Of a stretch of 54,397 bases of DNA, positions 8,962-17,912 are shown piece after piece. The notes beneath the pieces are model-generated. The model searched no databases, was not told the origin of the DNA, and was given only the letters and a program-made list of their open reading frames with translations. Source of the stretch: Dechloromonas sp. CZR5 (GTDB lineage Bacteria; Pseudomonadota; Gammaproteobacteria; Burkholderiales; Rhodocyclaceae); the NCBI RefSeq assembly GCF_008711155.1, contig NZ_VUYQ01000014.1:1-54397 (forward strand), in the 5' to 3' direction. Within the stretch, counting starts at the first letter, position 1; each line of letters begins with the position of its first letter. The translations under genes were made by a program, and so were the position numbers.

Positions 8962-10371
8962 ATGCAGCAGGCCAGTCCAGACAACGGCATCGCCTTGACC
9001 CAACTGGTTGAGGGCAATCCGGTGGCGACCATCGTGATCGACGCGAGTCATCGGGTCACGCACTGGAATCGCGCCTGTGCCGTACTGACTGGCGTCCCGG
9101 CGGAGAAGATGATCGGCCGTTCGGAACAATGGCGTGCTTTTTACGACTCGGCGCGCCCGATCATGGCCGATCTGGTGGTGGACGGCGTACTCGAGGACGG
9201 CGTGGACCGCTATTACCATGGCAAGTTCGCGAAATCGGCGCTGATCGCCGATGCGTACGAAGCCGAGGATTTCTTTCCGTCCTTCGGCCAAGGCGGCCGC
9301 TGGCTGTTCTTTACCGCCGCCGCCTTGCGCGATGCCGAAGGGCGTATCGTCGGTGCCATCGAGACCTTGCAGGACGTGACTGAGCGACGGAGAGCCGAGG
9401 CGGCCCTGCGCGAGAAGGAAGCGTATCTGGCCCAGGTGGTTGATGGTTCTTCCGTCCCTACCATCGTAATCGACGCGGATCACGTGGTGACCCACTGGAA
9501 TCGCGCCTGCGAGGCCTTGAGCGGGCTTTCGGCAAGCGCGGTGATCGGTACCCGCGATCACTGGAAAAGCTTCTATCCGACGCGGCGCCCGATCCTGGCC
9601 GATTTGATCATCGATGGCGTCGGGGAGCGCGAGGTCGATCGCCTGTATCACGGTCGCTTCCGGCGCTCGTCCCTGATCAACGGCGGATACGAGGCCGAGG
9701 ATTTCTTTCCGAATCTTGGATCAGCCGGCAGCTGGCTGTTCTTTACGGCGGCACCCTTGAGAAATGCAGCTGGCGAGGTTATCGGGGCGATCGAGACACT
9801 GCAGGACGTGAGCGAACGGCGGCGGGCCGAGGAAGCCTTGCGCGACAGCGAGGAGCGCTATCGTTCCTTGAGCCAGACCGACCCGCTGACCGGGCTGTTC
9901 AATTCGCGCCACATGCGCGAGGTGTTGCCGCTCGAAATCGAGCGTGCGACCCGCTACGGCCGGCCGTTGGCACTGCTGGCGCTGGATTGCGACAACTTCA
10001 AGGCGGTCAACGACAACCACGGCCATCTGGGTGGCGATCGAGTGCTGCAATGCCTGGCCAACGCCATTCATCAATGCTTGCGCCGCTCCGATTCGGCTTT
10101 TCGCTACGGCGGGGAGGAGTTTGTGGTGCTGTTGCCGGAAACCGATGGGCCGGCGGCTCTGCTGATCGCAGAACGTCTGTGCGCGGCGTTTGCCGATGCC
10201 CGAACGCCGTCGCCCGTCGGTGAGGCGATTTCCTGCACGGTGAGCATCGGTGTCGCGCTCTGCCGTGCCGACGACAACGAAATGAGCCTGATGCGTCGCG
10301 CCGACGAGGCTTGCTACCGGGCCAAGCGGGCCGGAAAGAACCAGGTTGTCCCGGAAGACTCAGGCGGCTGA
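8962..10371 (+). CDS. Tandem-PAS diguanylate cyclase
   Basis: A predicted c-di-GMP synthase of 469 aa without membrane segments. Two PAS domains at about 10-135 and 155-285 are near-copies of each other: both contain VTHWNRAC, ARPI/RRPI, LVVDGV/LIIDGV, YEAEDFFP, WLFFTAA and GAIETLQDV.ERRRAE. The GGDEF domain occupies about 300-465. Its active-site loop is RYGGEEF with GGEEF at 383-387, and the allosteric I-site RxxD is intact (R374-D377, five residues before GGEEF). An active, product-inhibited cyclase is therefore expected. The repeated HWNRAC motif in both PAS domains suggests the same ligand or cofactor. It is divergent from nth. Confidence 0.93.
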   Translation: MQQASPDNGIALTQLVEGNPVATIVIDASHRVTHWNRACAVLTGVPAEKMIGRSEQWRAFYDSARPIMADLVVDGVLEDGVDRYYHGKFAKSALIADAYEAEDFFPSFGQGGRWLFFTAAALRDAEGRIVGAIETLQDVTERRRAEAALREKEAYLAQVVDGSSVPTIVIDADHVVTHWNRACEALSGLSASAVIGTRDHWKSFYPTRRPILADLIIDGVGEREVDRLYHGRFRRSSLINGGYEAEDFFPNLGSAGSWLFFTAAPLRNAAGEVIGAIETLQDVSERRRAEEALRDSEERYRSLSQTDPLTGLFNSRHMREVLPLEIERATRYGRPLALLALDCDNFKAVNDNHGHLGGDRVLQCLANAIHQCLRRSDSAFRYGGEEFVVLLPETDGPAALLIAERLCAAFADARTPSPVGEAISCTVSIGVALCRADDNEMSLMRRADEACYRAKRAGKNQVVPEDSGG

Positions 10372-11427
10372 GTCGGTGCTCGGCGATGCGTCGCGCAATA
10401 CCGGAATCCGTCGTAGTTTCCGGGGGGCTTCCAGATTGCGGGCGCGCAGTTGCCCGCAGCCGCCGTCGACATCCTGCCCGGCCGAGTTGCGTACCGTGGT
10501 CCGGATGCCGCGGGCGTGCAGATAGCGCGTCAGCGCGGTCACCCGTTCGACCGGCGGGCGCCGATAATCGAGGGCTGCGGTGGCGTTGTAGGGAATCAGG
10601 TTCATCAGCGCATATTTCCCGGTCAGGAGGCGGACGATGCCATCCATTTCGGCTTCGCTGTCGTTGACCCCCTCGATCAGGGTCCATTGATACTGGATCG
10701 GGTAGCCCGTCCGGCGGGCATACGCTTCGGCCAGTTCGACCAGTTCGCCGGGCTCGATCGGTGCCGCCTTGGGAAGCAAGGTCTTGCGCAGTTCGGGGCG
10801 TGTCGTATGCAGCGAAATGGCCAGGGCGGGGCGGACGCGCCCGGCAGGCAGCCGTTCGAAAACACGGTAGTCGCCGACGGTCGAGAAGACCAGGTTCTTG
10901 TGGCCGATGGCGCCATAGGTGCCCAGGGTGTCGATGGCTTCCAGCACGTTGTCGATATTGTGCGAAGGCTCGCCCATTCCCATGAAGACGACCCGGCTGA
11001 CCTTGCGCTGCCGACGCGCCAGGACGACCTGGGCGACCATTTCGGCGCTATCGACCTGGCGCAGCAAGCCGTCGCGGCCGGTCATGCAGAAGGTACAACC
11101 GACGGCGCAGCCGACCTGGGTCGAGATGCACAGGCCGTCGCGGGGAAGCAGGACGCTCTCCACCAGCTGGCCATCAGCCAGTTCGACGAGCAGGCGTGCC
11201 CCATCCTCGCCGGCATGTTCGGAACGGACGCGAGCCAGGCTGTTCAGTGTGGCAGAGAGTCCGGGGAGGGCATTGCGTAGCCCAAGCGGCAGGAAGTCGG
11301 CGGCCGGCTGGTGGCGTGGCCCGCTATCGAGGGATTGACCCTGCGCCCAGGCACGCAGCACGCGGTCGACGTGGCAATCCTTGGCGCCGGTGGCGTACAG
11401 GGTCTGGCGGATGGCTTCGATGCGCAT
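10360..11427 (-). CDS. RlmN/Cfr-family radical SAM RNA methyltransferase
   Basis: A 355-aa radical SAM enzyme of the family that methylates adenosine C2 (RlmN) or C8 (Cfr) through a methyl-cysteine intermediate. The [4Fe-4S] motif C107-x3-C111-x2-C114 (CAVGCTFC) is present. C100 sits seven residues before it, matching the resolving cysteine, and C324 in GGCGQL matches the methyl-carrying cysteine. The SAM-binding GMGEPSHN is also present. The chemistry is therefore likely intact. The sequence diverges from housekeeping RlmN in its short N-terminus, so it may be a paralogue with another target. It follows rnfE on the same strand but behind a terminator-like hairpin, and its 3' end overlaps the diguanylate cyclase end by twelve bases. 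Confidence 0.83.
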   Translation of the reverse strand: MRIEAIRQTLYATGAKDCHVDRVLRAWAQGQSLDSGPRHQPAADFLPLGLRNALPGLSATLNSLARVRSEHAGEDGARLLVELADGQLVESVLLPRDGLCISTQVGCAVGCTFCMTGRDGLLRQVDSAEMVAQVVLARRQRKVSRVVFMGMGEPSHNIDNVLEAIDTLGTYGAIGHKNLVFSTVGDYRVFERLPAGRVRPALAISLHTTRPELRKTLLPKAAPIEPGELVELAEAYARRTGYPIQYQWTLIEGVNDSEAEMDGIVRLLTGKYALMNLIPYNATAALDYRRPPVERVTALTRYLHARGIRTTVRNSAGQDVDGGCGQLRARNLEAPRKLRRIPVLRDASPSTDSAA

Positions 11428-11430
11428 GGG

Positions 11431-11455
11431 AAAAATTCAGGCCCCGCAGGGCCTG
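11431..11455 (-). terminator. Intrinsic terminator of the rnf operon
   Basis: Read on the minus strand, CAGGCCC-TGCG-GGGCCTG is a perfect 7-bp GC-rich stem with a four-base loop, followed by AATTTTT. It begins five bases after the rnfE stop, and its T tract ends just before the start of the RlmN-family gene. Read-through would be needed for that gene to be co-transcribed. Confidence 0.82.
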
Positions 11456-11459
11456 GAAA

Positions 11460-12149
11460 TCAGTGGCAACCGGCGCTGGCGACCGGCGCCGGCGGCTTCA
11501 GCCTGGCGCGTTCGGCGGCCTTGGCATCCATCCAGTTCTTCCAGGCGATCATGCAGCCGAGCAGGATGAACGCGCCGGGCGGCAACAGGGCAAGCAGGAA
11601 GCCGGGATAGCTTTCCGGCAGCAGCTGGATGGGCTGCATGTTCGGGAAGACCATGTCGATGCCGCCGAGTACGGTGCCGTTACCGAGCAATTCGCGCATG
11701 GCACCGAGCAGTGCAAGCGTCCACAGCATGCCGACGCCCATGAACACGCCGTCGAAGGTCGACTGCAGCGGCGGGTTCTTGGCAGCAAAGGCCTCGACGC
11801 GGGCCAGCACGATGCAGTTGGTGACGATCAGCGGAATGAAGATGCCGAGGACCAGATACAGCTCGTGCAGGTTGGCGTTGAACAGTAGGTCGATAACGGT
11901 GACCAGCGCGGCGACGATCAGGATGAAGACGGGAATCCGGATTTCGTGCGGAATGAGGTTGCGCAGCGAGGCGACGGCGACGTTGGAGAGCGCCATGACG
12001 ATGATCGTTGCCAGCGACAGCATGATGCCGTTCACCGCATTGGTGGTCACGGCCAGAAGCGGGCAAAGACCGAGAATCTGCGCGATGGACGTATTCTGTT
12101 TCCAGATACCGTTACCGGCGATGGTCCTGAATTCTTCGCGGGTGATCAT
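11460..12149 (-). CDS. rnfE: Rnf electron transport complex subunit E
   Basis: An inner-membrane subunit of the ion-translocating ferredoxin:NAD oxidoreductase (Rnf), 229 aa with about six membrane helices. It has the RnfA/RnfE-family motifs NTSIAQILGLCPLLA near the N-terminus and IFIPLIVTNCIVLARVEAFA in the middle; cysteines in these two helices form a membrane [2Fe-2S] site in characterised Rnf and Nqr complexes. ATG overlaps the rnfG stop (ATGA). It is the last gene of rnfABCDGE and is followed by a terminator. Confidence 0.95.
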   Translation of the reverse strand: MITREEFRTIAGNGIWKQNTSIAQILGLCPLLAVTTNAVNGIMLSLATIIVMALSNVAVASLRNLIPHEIRIPVFILIVAALVTVIDLLFNANLHELYLVLGIFIPLIVTNCIVLARVEAFAAKNPPLQSTFDGVFMGVGMLWTLALLGAMRELLGNGTVLGGIDMVFPNMQPIQLLPESYPGFLLALLPPGAFILLGCMIAWKNWMDAKAAERARLKPPAPVASAGCH

Positions 12150-12808
12150 TGGGCACCTCCTTCGGCGAACAGACGGTCACGGTTGGCTTCGGCCCAATGC
12201 GCCGCCTTGAGGACGGCCTTGGTCACCGCACGGGGGGTGATGGTGGCGCCGGCGTAATAGTCGATCTTGCCGCCATCCTTGCGGACCTTCCATTCCTTGT
12301 CGGTCACCTGGGCGAGCGACATGCCGATGAATTGCGTGATCCACGGACGAGCCTTGTTCTTGTCCTTCTTGACTTCGATGTAGTCGCCGAGGCCCGGGGT
12401 TTCCTTGTGCTGGGTGACGCGGACGCCACCTACCTCGCCATTGGCGCGCAAGGCAATGATCAGGCGGATTTTGCCGGCATAGCCATCCGGCGCGACGGAT
12501 TCGACAATCAGCGCCACGGGCTGTCCCGCCTTGCGCGCACGATAGACGGTGGAAGGGTCGGCCAGGCCCAGTTCAGGGGTGGCCTGAAGGGCGACGGTAT
12601 CGGTCAGCAAATCGTTGTCGTATTCGGTACGCGGCAGGACTTCGTCGACCAGCTTCATCTTCTCTTCGGCCGCCGAGGCCTCGATGGCCGGTTTGGTCCA
12701 CAGGTAGGCGCCGGAGAGCAGGCCGGTGAAAATGATCACGAAAATGAACAGGATTGCCGCGGTGCGCACTGCCATCCCGGAGGCTGTGAATCCCTTGGCG
12801 GCGCTCAC
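12146..12808 (-). CDS. rnfG: Rnf electron transport complex subunit G
   Basis: A membrane-anchored flavoprotein of 220 aa. One N-terminal transmembrane helix (about 12-33) precedes a periplasmic FMN-binding domain. The covalent FMN site is AGATITPRAVTKAV near residue 185, where the threonine after GA-T-x is flavinylated in characterised RnfG. GTG is used as the start because GTGA overlaps the rnfD stop; ATG twelve codons later (MAVRTA) is possible. The conserved GETPGLGD-like segment is seen as KETPGLGDYIE. Confidence 0.93.
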   Translation of the reverse strand: MSAAKGFTASGMAVRTAAILFIFVIIFTGLLSGAYLWTKPAIEASAAEEKMKLVDEVLPRTEYDNDLLTDTVALQATPELGLADPSTVYRARKAGQPVALIVESVAPDGYAGKIRLIIALRANGEVGGVRVTQHKETPGLGDYIEVKKDKNKARPWITQFIGMSLAQVTDKEWKVRKDGGKIDYYAGATITPRAVTKAVLKAAHWAEANRDRLFAEGGAQ

Positions 12809-13836
12809 GGACGATCCCCCTTGCCGGCATCTTTCATGCCGAAAATCTTCGGCTGGGTCAGCAGGTCGATGACCGGGGCGCAGAGATTCATCAGCAGCAC
12901 GGCGAAGGCCACGCCGTCCGGGTAACCGCCGAAGACGCGGATGATGTAGGCGAGCAGGCCGGCACCGGCACCGAAGATCAGCTTGCCGCGCGGCGTGGTG
13001 CACCCGGAAACCGGATCGGTCGCAATGAAGAAGGCACCGAGCATCGCGCCGCCGGACAACAAGTGGAACAGCGGGCTGGCAAACTGGGCCGGGTTGAGCA
13101 GCCACAGTGCGCCGGAAATGGCGACCAGGGAAGCGATGAAAGCGAGCGGGACGTGCCAGGTGATGAGCTTGCGCTGCCACATCCACAGGCCGCCGATCAG
13201 GTAACCAAAGGCGACCCATTCCCAGCCGCGGCCGGCGAAATTGCCGTAGATATCCTGATTGGCCAGCAAGGCGGCGACATCCTGGCTACCTTCGCCCAGC
13301 TTGAGGGCCGTCTTCATGGCGTCGAGCGGCGTGGCGCCGGACAGCGCGTCGACACGCGGCGCGAGGCCGAGAATGACGTTGAGCTGGTCGACCAGCGGCA
13401 GTTGCAAGCCGACGCTGGGCCATTGCGACATCAGGGCGGGGAAGGAGACGATACAGATGGCGAAGGCGACCATCGCCGGATTGAACGGGTTCTGGCCGAG
13501 GCCGCCGTAGAGGTGCTTGGCGACGACGATGGCGAAGACGGTGCCGGTAGCGACCAGCCACCAGGGCGCCAGCGGCGGGAAGGTGAGCGCGATCAGCCAG
13601 GCGGTGACGATGGCCGAGCCGTCGGACAGGAACATTGCCAGCGGCTTTTTCTGGATGTGCAGCATCGCCGTTTCGGCGATCAGGGCGGCCAGCGAGGCAA
13701 TGACCAGCTGGACCAGGATGGCCGGGCCGACCAGCCAGGCATAGGCGGCGATGCCGGGAACCAGCGCGATGCAGACTTGCGTCATGACCTGGCTGACGCT
13801 GGTGTCCTTGAGCAGGAAGGGGGCGGGGGCGAACAT
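12805..13836 (-). CDS. rnfD: Rnf electron transport complex subunit D
   Basis: A polytopic membrane flavoprotein of 343 aa, homologous to NqrB. The FMN attachment segment is LSGATPLDAMKTA near residue 190, in the conserved context DALSGATP. Gly/Asn-rich helices such as GLGQNPFNPAMVAFA and the C-terminal GGYPDGVAFAVLLMN are family hallmarks. Start and rnfC stop overlap as TAATG. It forms part of the membrane electron and ion pathway with RnfA, E and G. Confidence 0.95.
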   Translation of the reverse strand: MFAPAPFLLKDTSVSQVMTQVCIALVPGIAAYAWLVGPAILVQLVIASLAALIAETAMLHIQKKPLAMFLSDGSAIVTAWLIALTFPPLAPWWLVATGTVFAIVVAKHLYGGLGQNPFNPAMVAFAICIVSFPALMSQWPSVGLQLPLVDQLNVILGLAPRVDALSGATPLDAMKTALKLGEGSQDVAALLANQDIYGNFAGRGWEWVAFGYLIGGLWMWQRKLITWHVPLAFIASLVAISGALWLLNPAQFASPLFHLLSGGAMLGAFFIATDPVSGCTTPRGKLIFGAGAGLLAYIIRVFGGYPDGVAFAVLLMNLCAPVIDLLTQPKIFGMKDAGKGDRP

Positions 13837-15572
13837 TACTCGGATTTCTCGTTGACCGGCGTTTCCGGCGGGACCAGGCCGGCAGTGGCGCGCCGGGACT
13901 CGATTTCTTCGGCGGCGCGCTGCTGTTCCGGCGTCAGGTGCTCGGTGTTCTTCGGCTGTGCCGCCTCCCGTTGGGCCTTGGCGCGTTCCATGGCAGCCTG
14001 GATGGTGGCCAGCTTGGCCGCCTTTTCGGCATCGGCGGCAGAGGGTGCAGCCACAGGGGCGGGAGAGGATGCTTCGGCCGCGGGGGCGGGGACCTCGCCT
14101 GCCGCAGCGGCTGCGGCAGCCTCGGCGGCCTTCTTGGCAGCCTGCGCAGCTGCGGCCTTGGCCAGCTTCTCGGCCTTCTCGGCCTTTTCGCGCTCTTCGC
14201 GGTATTGCTTGAACTCGAAACGCTCCTTGGCCTGGTCGGCGGCGTTCTTTTCGCGTTCGCGCGCCCAGATTTCGCTCTTGGCGAAACGGAAGTACTGGAC
14301 CAGCGGAATGCGCGACGGGCAGACGAAGGAGCAGCAACCGCATTCGATGCAGTCGAAGATGTGGTACTCCTGCGTCTTGCCGAAATTCTTGGCGCGCGAG
14401 AACCAGTACATCTCGAACGGCTGCAGCTCGTGCGGGCAGGCCTGGGCGCAGGATCCGCAGCGGATGCACGGCATTTCCGGCGCCTTGGGCGGGAACAGGC
14501 GGTCGGAGTGGGCGATCAGGCAGTTGGTGGCCTTGACCACCGGGACGTCGGGTTGCGGCACCAGGAAGCCCATCATCGGGCCGCCCATGACGATGCCGTC
14601 GGTATCCGGGTGTGGCGTGGCCAGCTTGAGCAATTCGTCCATCGGCGTGCCGATCAGGACTTCGTAATTGCGTGGTTCATGCACGTTGCCGGTGATGGTC
14701 ACCAGACGCGAAACGACCGGTTCGCCGTGGGCGATGGCGCGCCAGGCAGTGTAGGCGGTGGCGACGTTGAAGCACTGGACGCCGAGATCGGTCGAGCGCT
14801 TGCTGGCCGGAACTTCCTTGCCGGTCAGCACGCGGATCAGCTGCTTGGCGCCGCCGGCCGGATACAGCGTCGGCACCTGGATAACCTCGAAATCCTCGCC
14901 GACAGCCTCGACCGCTGCGCGCATGGCGGCAGCGGCTTCCGGCTTGTTGTCCTCGATGCCGATCAGCACCTTCTTCGGTTGCAGCAGGTCACGGAAAATG
15001 CCGATGCCGCGCACGACTTCCTCGGCGCGTTCGCGCATCAGCAGGTCGTCGCAAGTGATGAAGGGCTCGCACTCGGCGCCGTTGACGACCATTTCTTCCA
15101 TCGGCACCGTCTTCGAGGCGGTCAGCTTGCCGTGGGTCGGGAAGACGGCGCCGCCGAGACCGACCACGCCGGCCTGCTGGAGACGCTCACGCACCTGTTC
15201 CGGGGTGAGCGACTTGTAGTCGACCGGTTCGCGGACGATCCACTCGTCCTTGCCATCCGGTTCGATCACCACGCACATCGCATCGAGGCCCGACGGGTGC
15301 GGCTGGACGTGCATGGCGACCTCGACCACGGTACCCGAGGTCGGGGCATGGACGGCTGCGGAAATCCAGCCGTCGGCCTCGCCGATCAATTGGCCTTTCA
15401 GTACCTTGTCGCCGGCTTCCACGACCGGGCGTGGCGTACCGCCGATGCTCTGGTGCAGCGGGACGACCAGGCGCGAAGGCATGGGGGCCATGGCGATCGG
15501 CAGGCCGAGCGATTGGGTCTTGTTGGTCGGCGGTTTGACGCCACCCTTGAACTTGAACAGGTTCATCAGCAT
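13836..15572 (-). CDS. rnfC: Rnf electron transport complex subunit C with long charged tail
   Basis: The NADH-side subunit, 578 aa. An N-terminal barrel-sandwich region (KPPTNKTQSLGLP) is followed by an NADH/FMN Rossmann-like domain with GVVGLGGAVFPTHGKL. Two [4Fe-4S] motifs follow, CIRCGSCAQACP near 370 and CIECGCCSFVCP near 410. From about residue 435 the protein continues as an Ala/Lys/Glu-rich, probably helical tail of about 140 residues with repeated KAEKAEK, AAAAQAAKKAAEAAA and similar runs; short and long versions of this tail are known in the family. The start at 15572 gives TGATG coupling with rnfB; ATG 15566 (MNLFKF) is an alternative. Confidence 0.95.
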   Translation of the reverse strand: MLMNLFKFKGGVKPPTNKTQSLGLPIAMAPMPSRLVVPLHQSIGGTPRPVVEAGDKVLKGQLIGEADGWISAAVHAPTSGTVVEVAMHVQPHPSGLDAMCVVIEPDGKDEWIVREPVDYKSLTPEQVRERLQQAGVVGLGGAVFPTHGKLTASKTVPMEEMVVNGAECEPFITCDDLLMRERAEEVVRGIGIFRDLLQPKKVLIGIEDNKPEAAAAMRAAVEAVGEDFEVIQVPTLYPAGGAKQLIRVLTGKEVPASKRSTDLGVQCFNVATAYTAWRAIAHGEPVVSRLVTITGNVHEPRNYEVLIGTPMDELLKLATPHPDTDGIVMGGPMMGFLVPQPDVPVVKATNCLIAHSDRLFPPKAPEMPCIRCGSCAQACPHELQPFEMYWFSRAKNFGKTQEYHIFDCIECGCCSFVCPSRIPLVQYFRFAKSEIWAREREKNAADQAKERFEFKQYREEREKAEKAEKLAKAAAAQAAKKAAEAAAAAAAGEVPAPAAEASSPAPVAAPSAADAEKAAKLATIQAAMERAKAQREAAQPKNTEHLTPEQQRAAEEIESRRATAGLVPPETPVNEKSE

Positions 15573-16132
15573 CAGGCGGCCTCTTTGATCGGAGCAGCCT
15601 TGATTTCAACGACCGGGTATTTCCACTTCCAGCTGTCGATGTTTTCGGCAATGACTTCCATATGGATGCACTCGACCGGGCACGGCGGCAGGCAGAGCTC
15701 GCAACCGGTGCATTGCTGGCCGATGATCACGTGCATCTGCTTGGCGGCGCCGATGATGGCATCGACCGGGCAGGCCTGGATGCACAGCGTGCAGCCGATG
15801 CAGGTGTTCTCGTCGATGATGGCGACCTGTTTCGGTTTTTCCTCGGCATCGAGCGGTTTGACTTCGCGACCGAGCAGATCGGCCAGGCGCTGCACGCCTT
15901 CGGTGCCGCCGGGCGGACACTTGTTGATTTCCTCGCCGTTGGCGATGGCTTCGGCGTAGGGCTTGCAGCCCGGATAGCCGCACTGGCCGCATTGTGTCTG
16001 CGGGAGGATGGCTTCGATCTTTTCGATCAGGGGGTCGCCCTCGACCTTGAACTTGATCGAGGCGAAACCGAGCGCGGCGCCGAGCACGACGGCGCCGAGG
16101 GCCATGATGGCGATGGCGAGCAGGATATCCAT
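15572..16132 (-). CDS. rnfB: Rnf electron transport complex subunit B
   Basis: A ferredoxin-like subunit of 186 aa. One N-terminal membrane helix anchors a soluble cytoplasmic part. The first cluster motif is CGQCGYPGC followed by a distal CPPGG cysteine (Fer4_21-type). Two further [4Fe-4S] motifs are [12 protein letters not shown] and [12 protein letters not shown]. It receives electrons from or gives them to ferredoxin. The start at 16132 is set by TAATG overlap with the rnfA stop. Confidence 0.95.
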   Translation of the reverse strand: MDILLAIAIMALGAVVLGAALGFASIKFKVEGDPLIEKIEAILPQTQCGQCGYPGCKPYAEAIANGEEINKCPPGGTEGVQRLADLLGREVKPLDAEEKPKQVAIIDENTCIGCTLCIQACPVDAIIGAAKQMHVIIGQQCTGCELCLPPCPVECIHMEVIAENIDSWKWKYPVVEIKAAPIKEAA

Positions 16133-16716
16133 TACTGGTACTTGTCCAGGCCGGCAAAGCCCATGAAAGCCAGGGCCATCAAGCCGGCGGTGACCATGGC
16201 GATGGCCACGCCGCGGAAATGGACGGGCACGTCGGCGCCTTCGATGCGTTCGCGGATGCCGGCGAAGAGGATCAAGACCAGCGAGAAGCCGACGGCGCTG
16301 CCGGCACCGAAGAGCAGCGAATCGACGAAGTTGTAGTTGTTCGAAATGTTGAGCAGCGGCACGCCGAGCACGGCGCAGTTGGTGGTGATCAGCGGCAGGT
16401 AGATGCCCAGCGTCTGCTGTAGTGCCGGCGAGGTCTTGGCGATGACCATTTCGGTCAGCTGGACGATGGCCGCGATGGTGACGATGAAAGACAGCGTGCG
16501 CAGGTACTCCAGGCCAAACGGCATCAGCAGGTAGTGATCGATGATGTAGCTGGCCCCGGTCGCCATGGTCAGCACGAAGGTCGTGGCGGCACCCATGCCG
16601 TAGGCGGTTTCCAGTTTCTTGGAAACGCCCATGAAGGGGCAAAGACCGAGAATCTTCACCAGCACGACGTTGTTGACCAACACCGCACCGACGAGGATGA
16701 AGAGATAGTGGCTCAT
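16132..16716 (-). CDS. rnfA: Rnf electron transport complex subunit A
   Basis: An inner-membrane subunit of 194 aa with about six helices, the paralogue and partner of RnfE. The motifs [17 protein letters not shown] and [19 protein letters not shown] carry the cysteines that ligate the intramembrane [2Fe-2S] cluster at the A/E interface. It is the first gene of the operon, preceded by a plausible sigma-70 promoter. The order A-B-C-D-G-E is the proteobacterial arrangement; rnfH is absent. Confidence 0.96.
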   Translation of the reverse strand: MSHYLFILVGAVLVNNVVLVKILGLCPFMGVSKKLETAYGMGAATTFVLTMATGASYIIDHYLLMPFGLEYLRTLSFIVTIAAIVQLTEMVIAKTSPALQQTLGIYLPLITTNCAVLGVPLLNISNNYNFVDSLLFGAGSAVGFSLVLILFAGIRERIEGADVPVHFRGVAIAMVTAGLMALAFMGFAGLDKYQ

Positions 16717-16740
16717 GATTTAGGCTGGCGTGAGGCGCGT

Positions 16741-16769
16741 ATTATCGAGTTTTGCTGCGGTGCGAACAA
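16741..16769 (-). promoter_or_regulatory. Candidate sigma-70 promoter of rnfABCDGE
   Basis: On the minus strand TTGTTC (16769-16764) and GATAAT (16746-16741) are 17 bases apart, about 25 bases upstream of the rnfA ATG. It lies in the only gap between pyrD and rnfA, so the rnf operon probably has its own promoter. This is a pattern match only. Confidence 0.5.
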
Positions 16770-16788
16770 CTGCGCGCCCCTTATGGCC

Positions 16789-17820
16789 TTATCCGTTTTT
16801 CTTGCTCAGCATGATAGCGAGGGTCTCTGCCACCTCGCTGACCAGATCCGGGCCGCGATAGATGAAACCGCTATAAAACTGCACCAGCGAGGCGCCGGCC
16901 TTGATCTTCTCGGCCGCATCCTCGCCACCCATGATGCCGCCGACGCCGATGATCGGCAGTTCGCCGGCCAGGGCCGTGGACAGCTTCTTCAACACCGCAG
17001 TCGATTTCTGGAAGACCGGAGCGCCGGACAGCCCGCCGGTTTCGGCGGCATTGGGCATGCCCTCGACGCCTTCGCGCGACAGCGTGGTGTTGGTGGCGAT
17101 GACCGCATCGAAGCGATGGCGGCGCAGCGCGTCGGCGATGGCGGTGATCTGCTCGTCGTCGAGGTCGGGGGCGATCTTCAGAGCCATCGGCACGTACTTG
17201 CCGTTCTTGTCGGCCAGTTGCAGCTGGCGGGCCTTGAGCTGTGACAGCAGGTCGTCGAGTGCTTCGTCCTTCTGCAGTTCGCGCAGATTCTTGGTATTCG
17301 GCGACGAGATATTGACCGTGACGTAGCTGGCGTCGTTATAGACCTTGTCGAGGCAGATCAGGTAGTCGTCGGCGGCTTTCTCGATCGGTGTCGTGGCGTT
17401 CTTGCCGATGTTGATGCCGAGGATGCCGCCTTTCTTGGGGAATTCGGCGGCGCGGACGTTTTCCAGCAGCTTGTCGACGCCGGCATTGTTGAAGCCCATC
17501 CGGTTGATGATGCCCTGCGCTTCCGGAATGCGGAACAGGCGCGGCTTTGGGTTGCCATCCTGCGGGCGCGGCGTGATGGTGCCGATTTCGATGAAGCCGA
17601 AACCGAGCCGGGCCAGGCCGTCGATATGGTCGCCATTCTTGTCCAGACCGGCGGCGAGGCCGACCGGATTCGGGAACTTCAGGCCCATGACCTCGACCGG
17701 GCACGGGGCGACCGGCTTGGCCATCAGGCAGGCAGCGCGATCGATACCCACCATGCCGATGCCGTGCGCGGTTTCGGCGTCGAGGGAGAAGAAGAATTTG
17801 CGGATGAGTGGATAGAGCAT
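16789..17820 (-). CDS. pyrD: Dihydroorotate dehydrogenase (quinone), class 2
   Basis: Oxidises dihydroorotate to orotate in pyrimidine synthesis, passing electrons to quinone at the inner membrane. At 343 aa it has the class 2 N-terminal membrane-associating helices ([20 protein letters not shown]). FMN-barrel motifs follow: [31 protein letters not shown] (with the catalytic serine) and [16 protein letters not shown]. It lies 72 bases upstream of rnfA on the same strand. Co-transcription is possible but not required. Confidence 0.97.
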   Translation of the reverse strand: MLYPLIRKFFFSLDAETAHGIGMVGIDRAACLMAKPVAPCPVEVMGLKFPNPVGLAAGLDKNGDHIDGLARLGFGFIEIGTITPRPQDGNPKPRLFRIPEAQGIINRMGFNNAGVDKLLENVRAAEFPKKGGILGINIGKNATTPIEKAADDYLICLDKVYNDASYVTVNISSPNTKNLRELQKDEALDDLLSQLKARQLQLADKNGKYVPMALKIAPDLDDEQITAIADALRRHRFDAVIATNTTLSREGVEGMPNAAETGGLSGAPVFQKSTAVLKKLSTALAGELPIIGVGGIMGGEDAAEKIKAGASLVQFYSGFIYRGPDLVSEVAETLAIMLSKKNG

Positions 17821-17912
17821 AACCCGTGATTTTAGCGCATCGACGGGCCGATTTGGCTGAAAAACACGGTGCTAAAATACGCACATCTTAATGTTTTGGA
17901 CATGGCGCCCCG

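Noticed and set aside
8874..9032. Longer N-terminus for endonuclease III
   Set aside because: The extension has no similarity to Nth and would overlap the start of the divergent diguanylate cyclase gene; the GTG at 8873 matches the family N-terminus.
13063..15959. Long plus-strand open frames (534 and 673 codons) opposite rnfD, rnfC and rnfB
   Set aside because: They mirror genuine Rnf subunits and read as Arg/Gly/His-rich sequence without recognisable domains; the Rnf genes on the other strand are certain.
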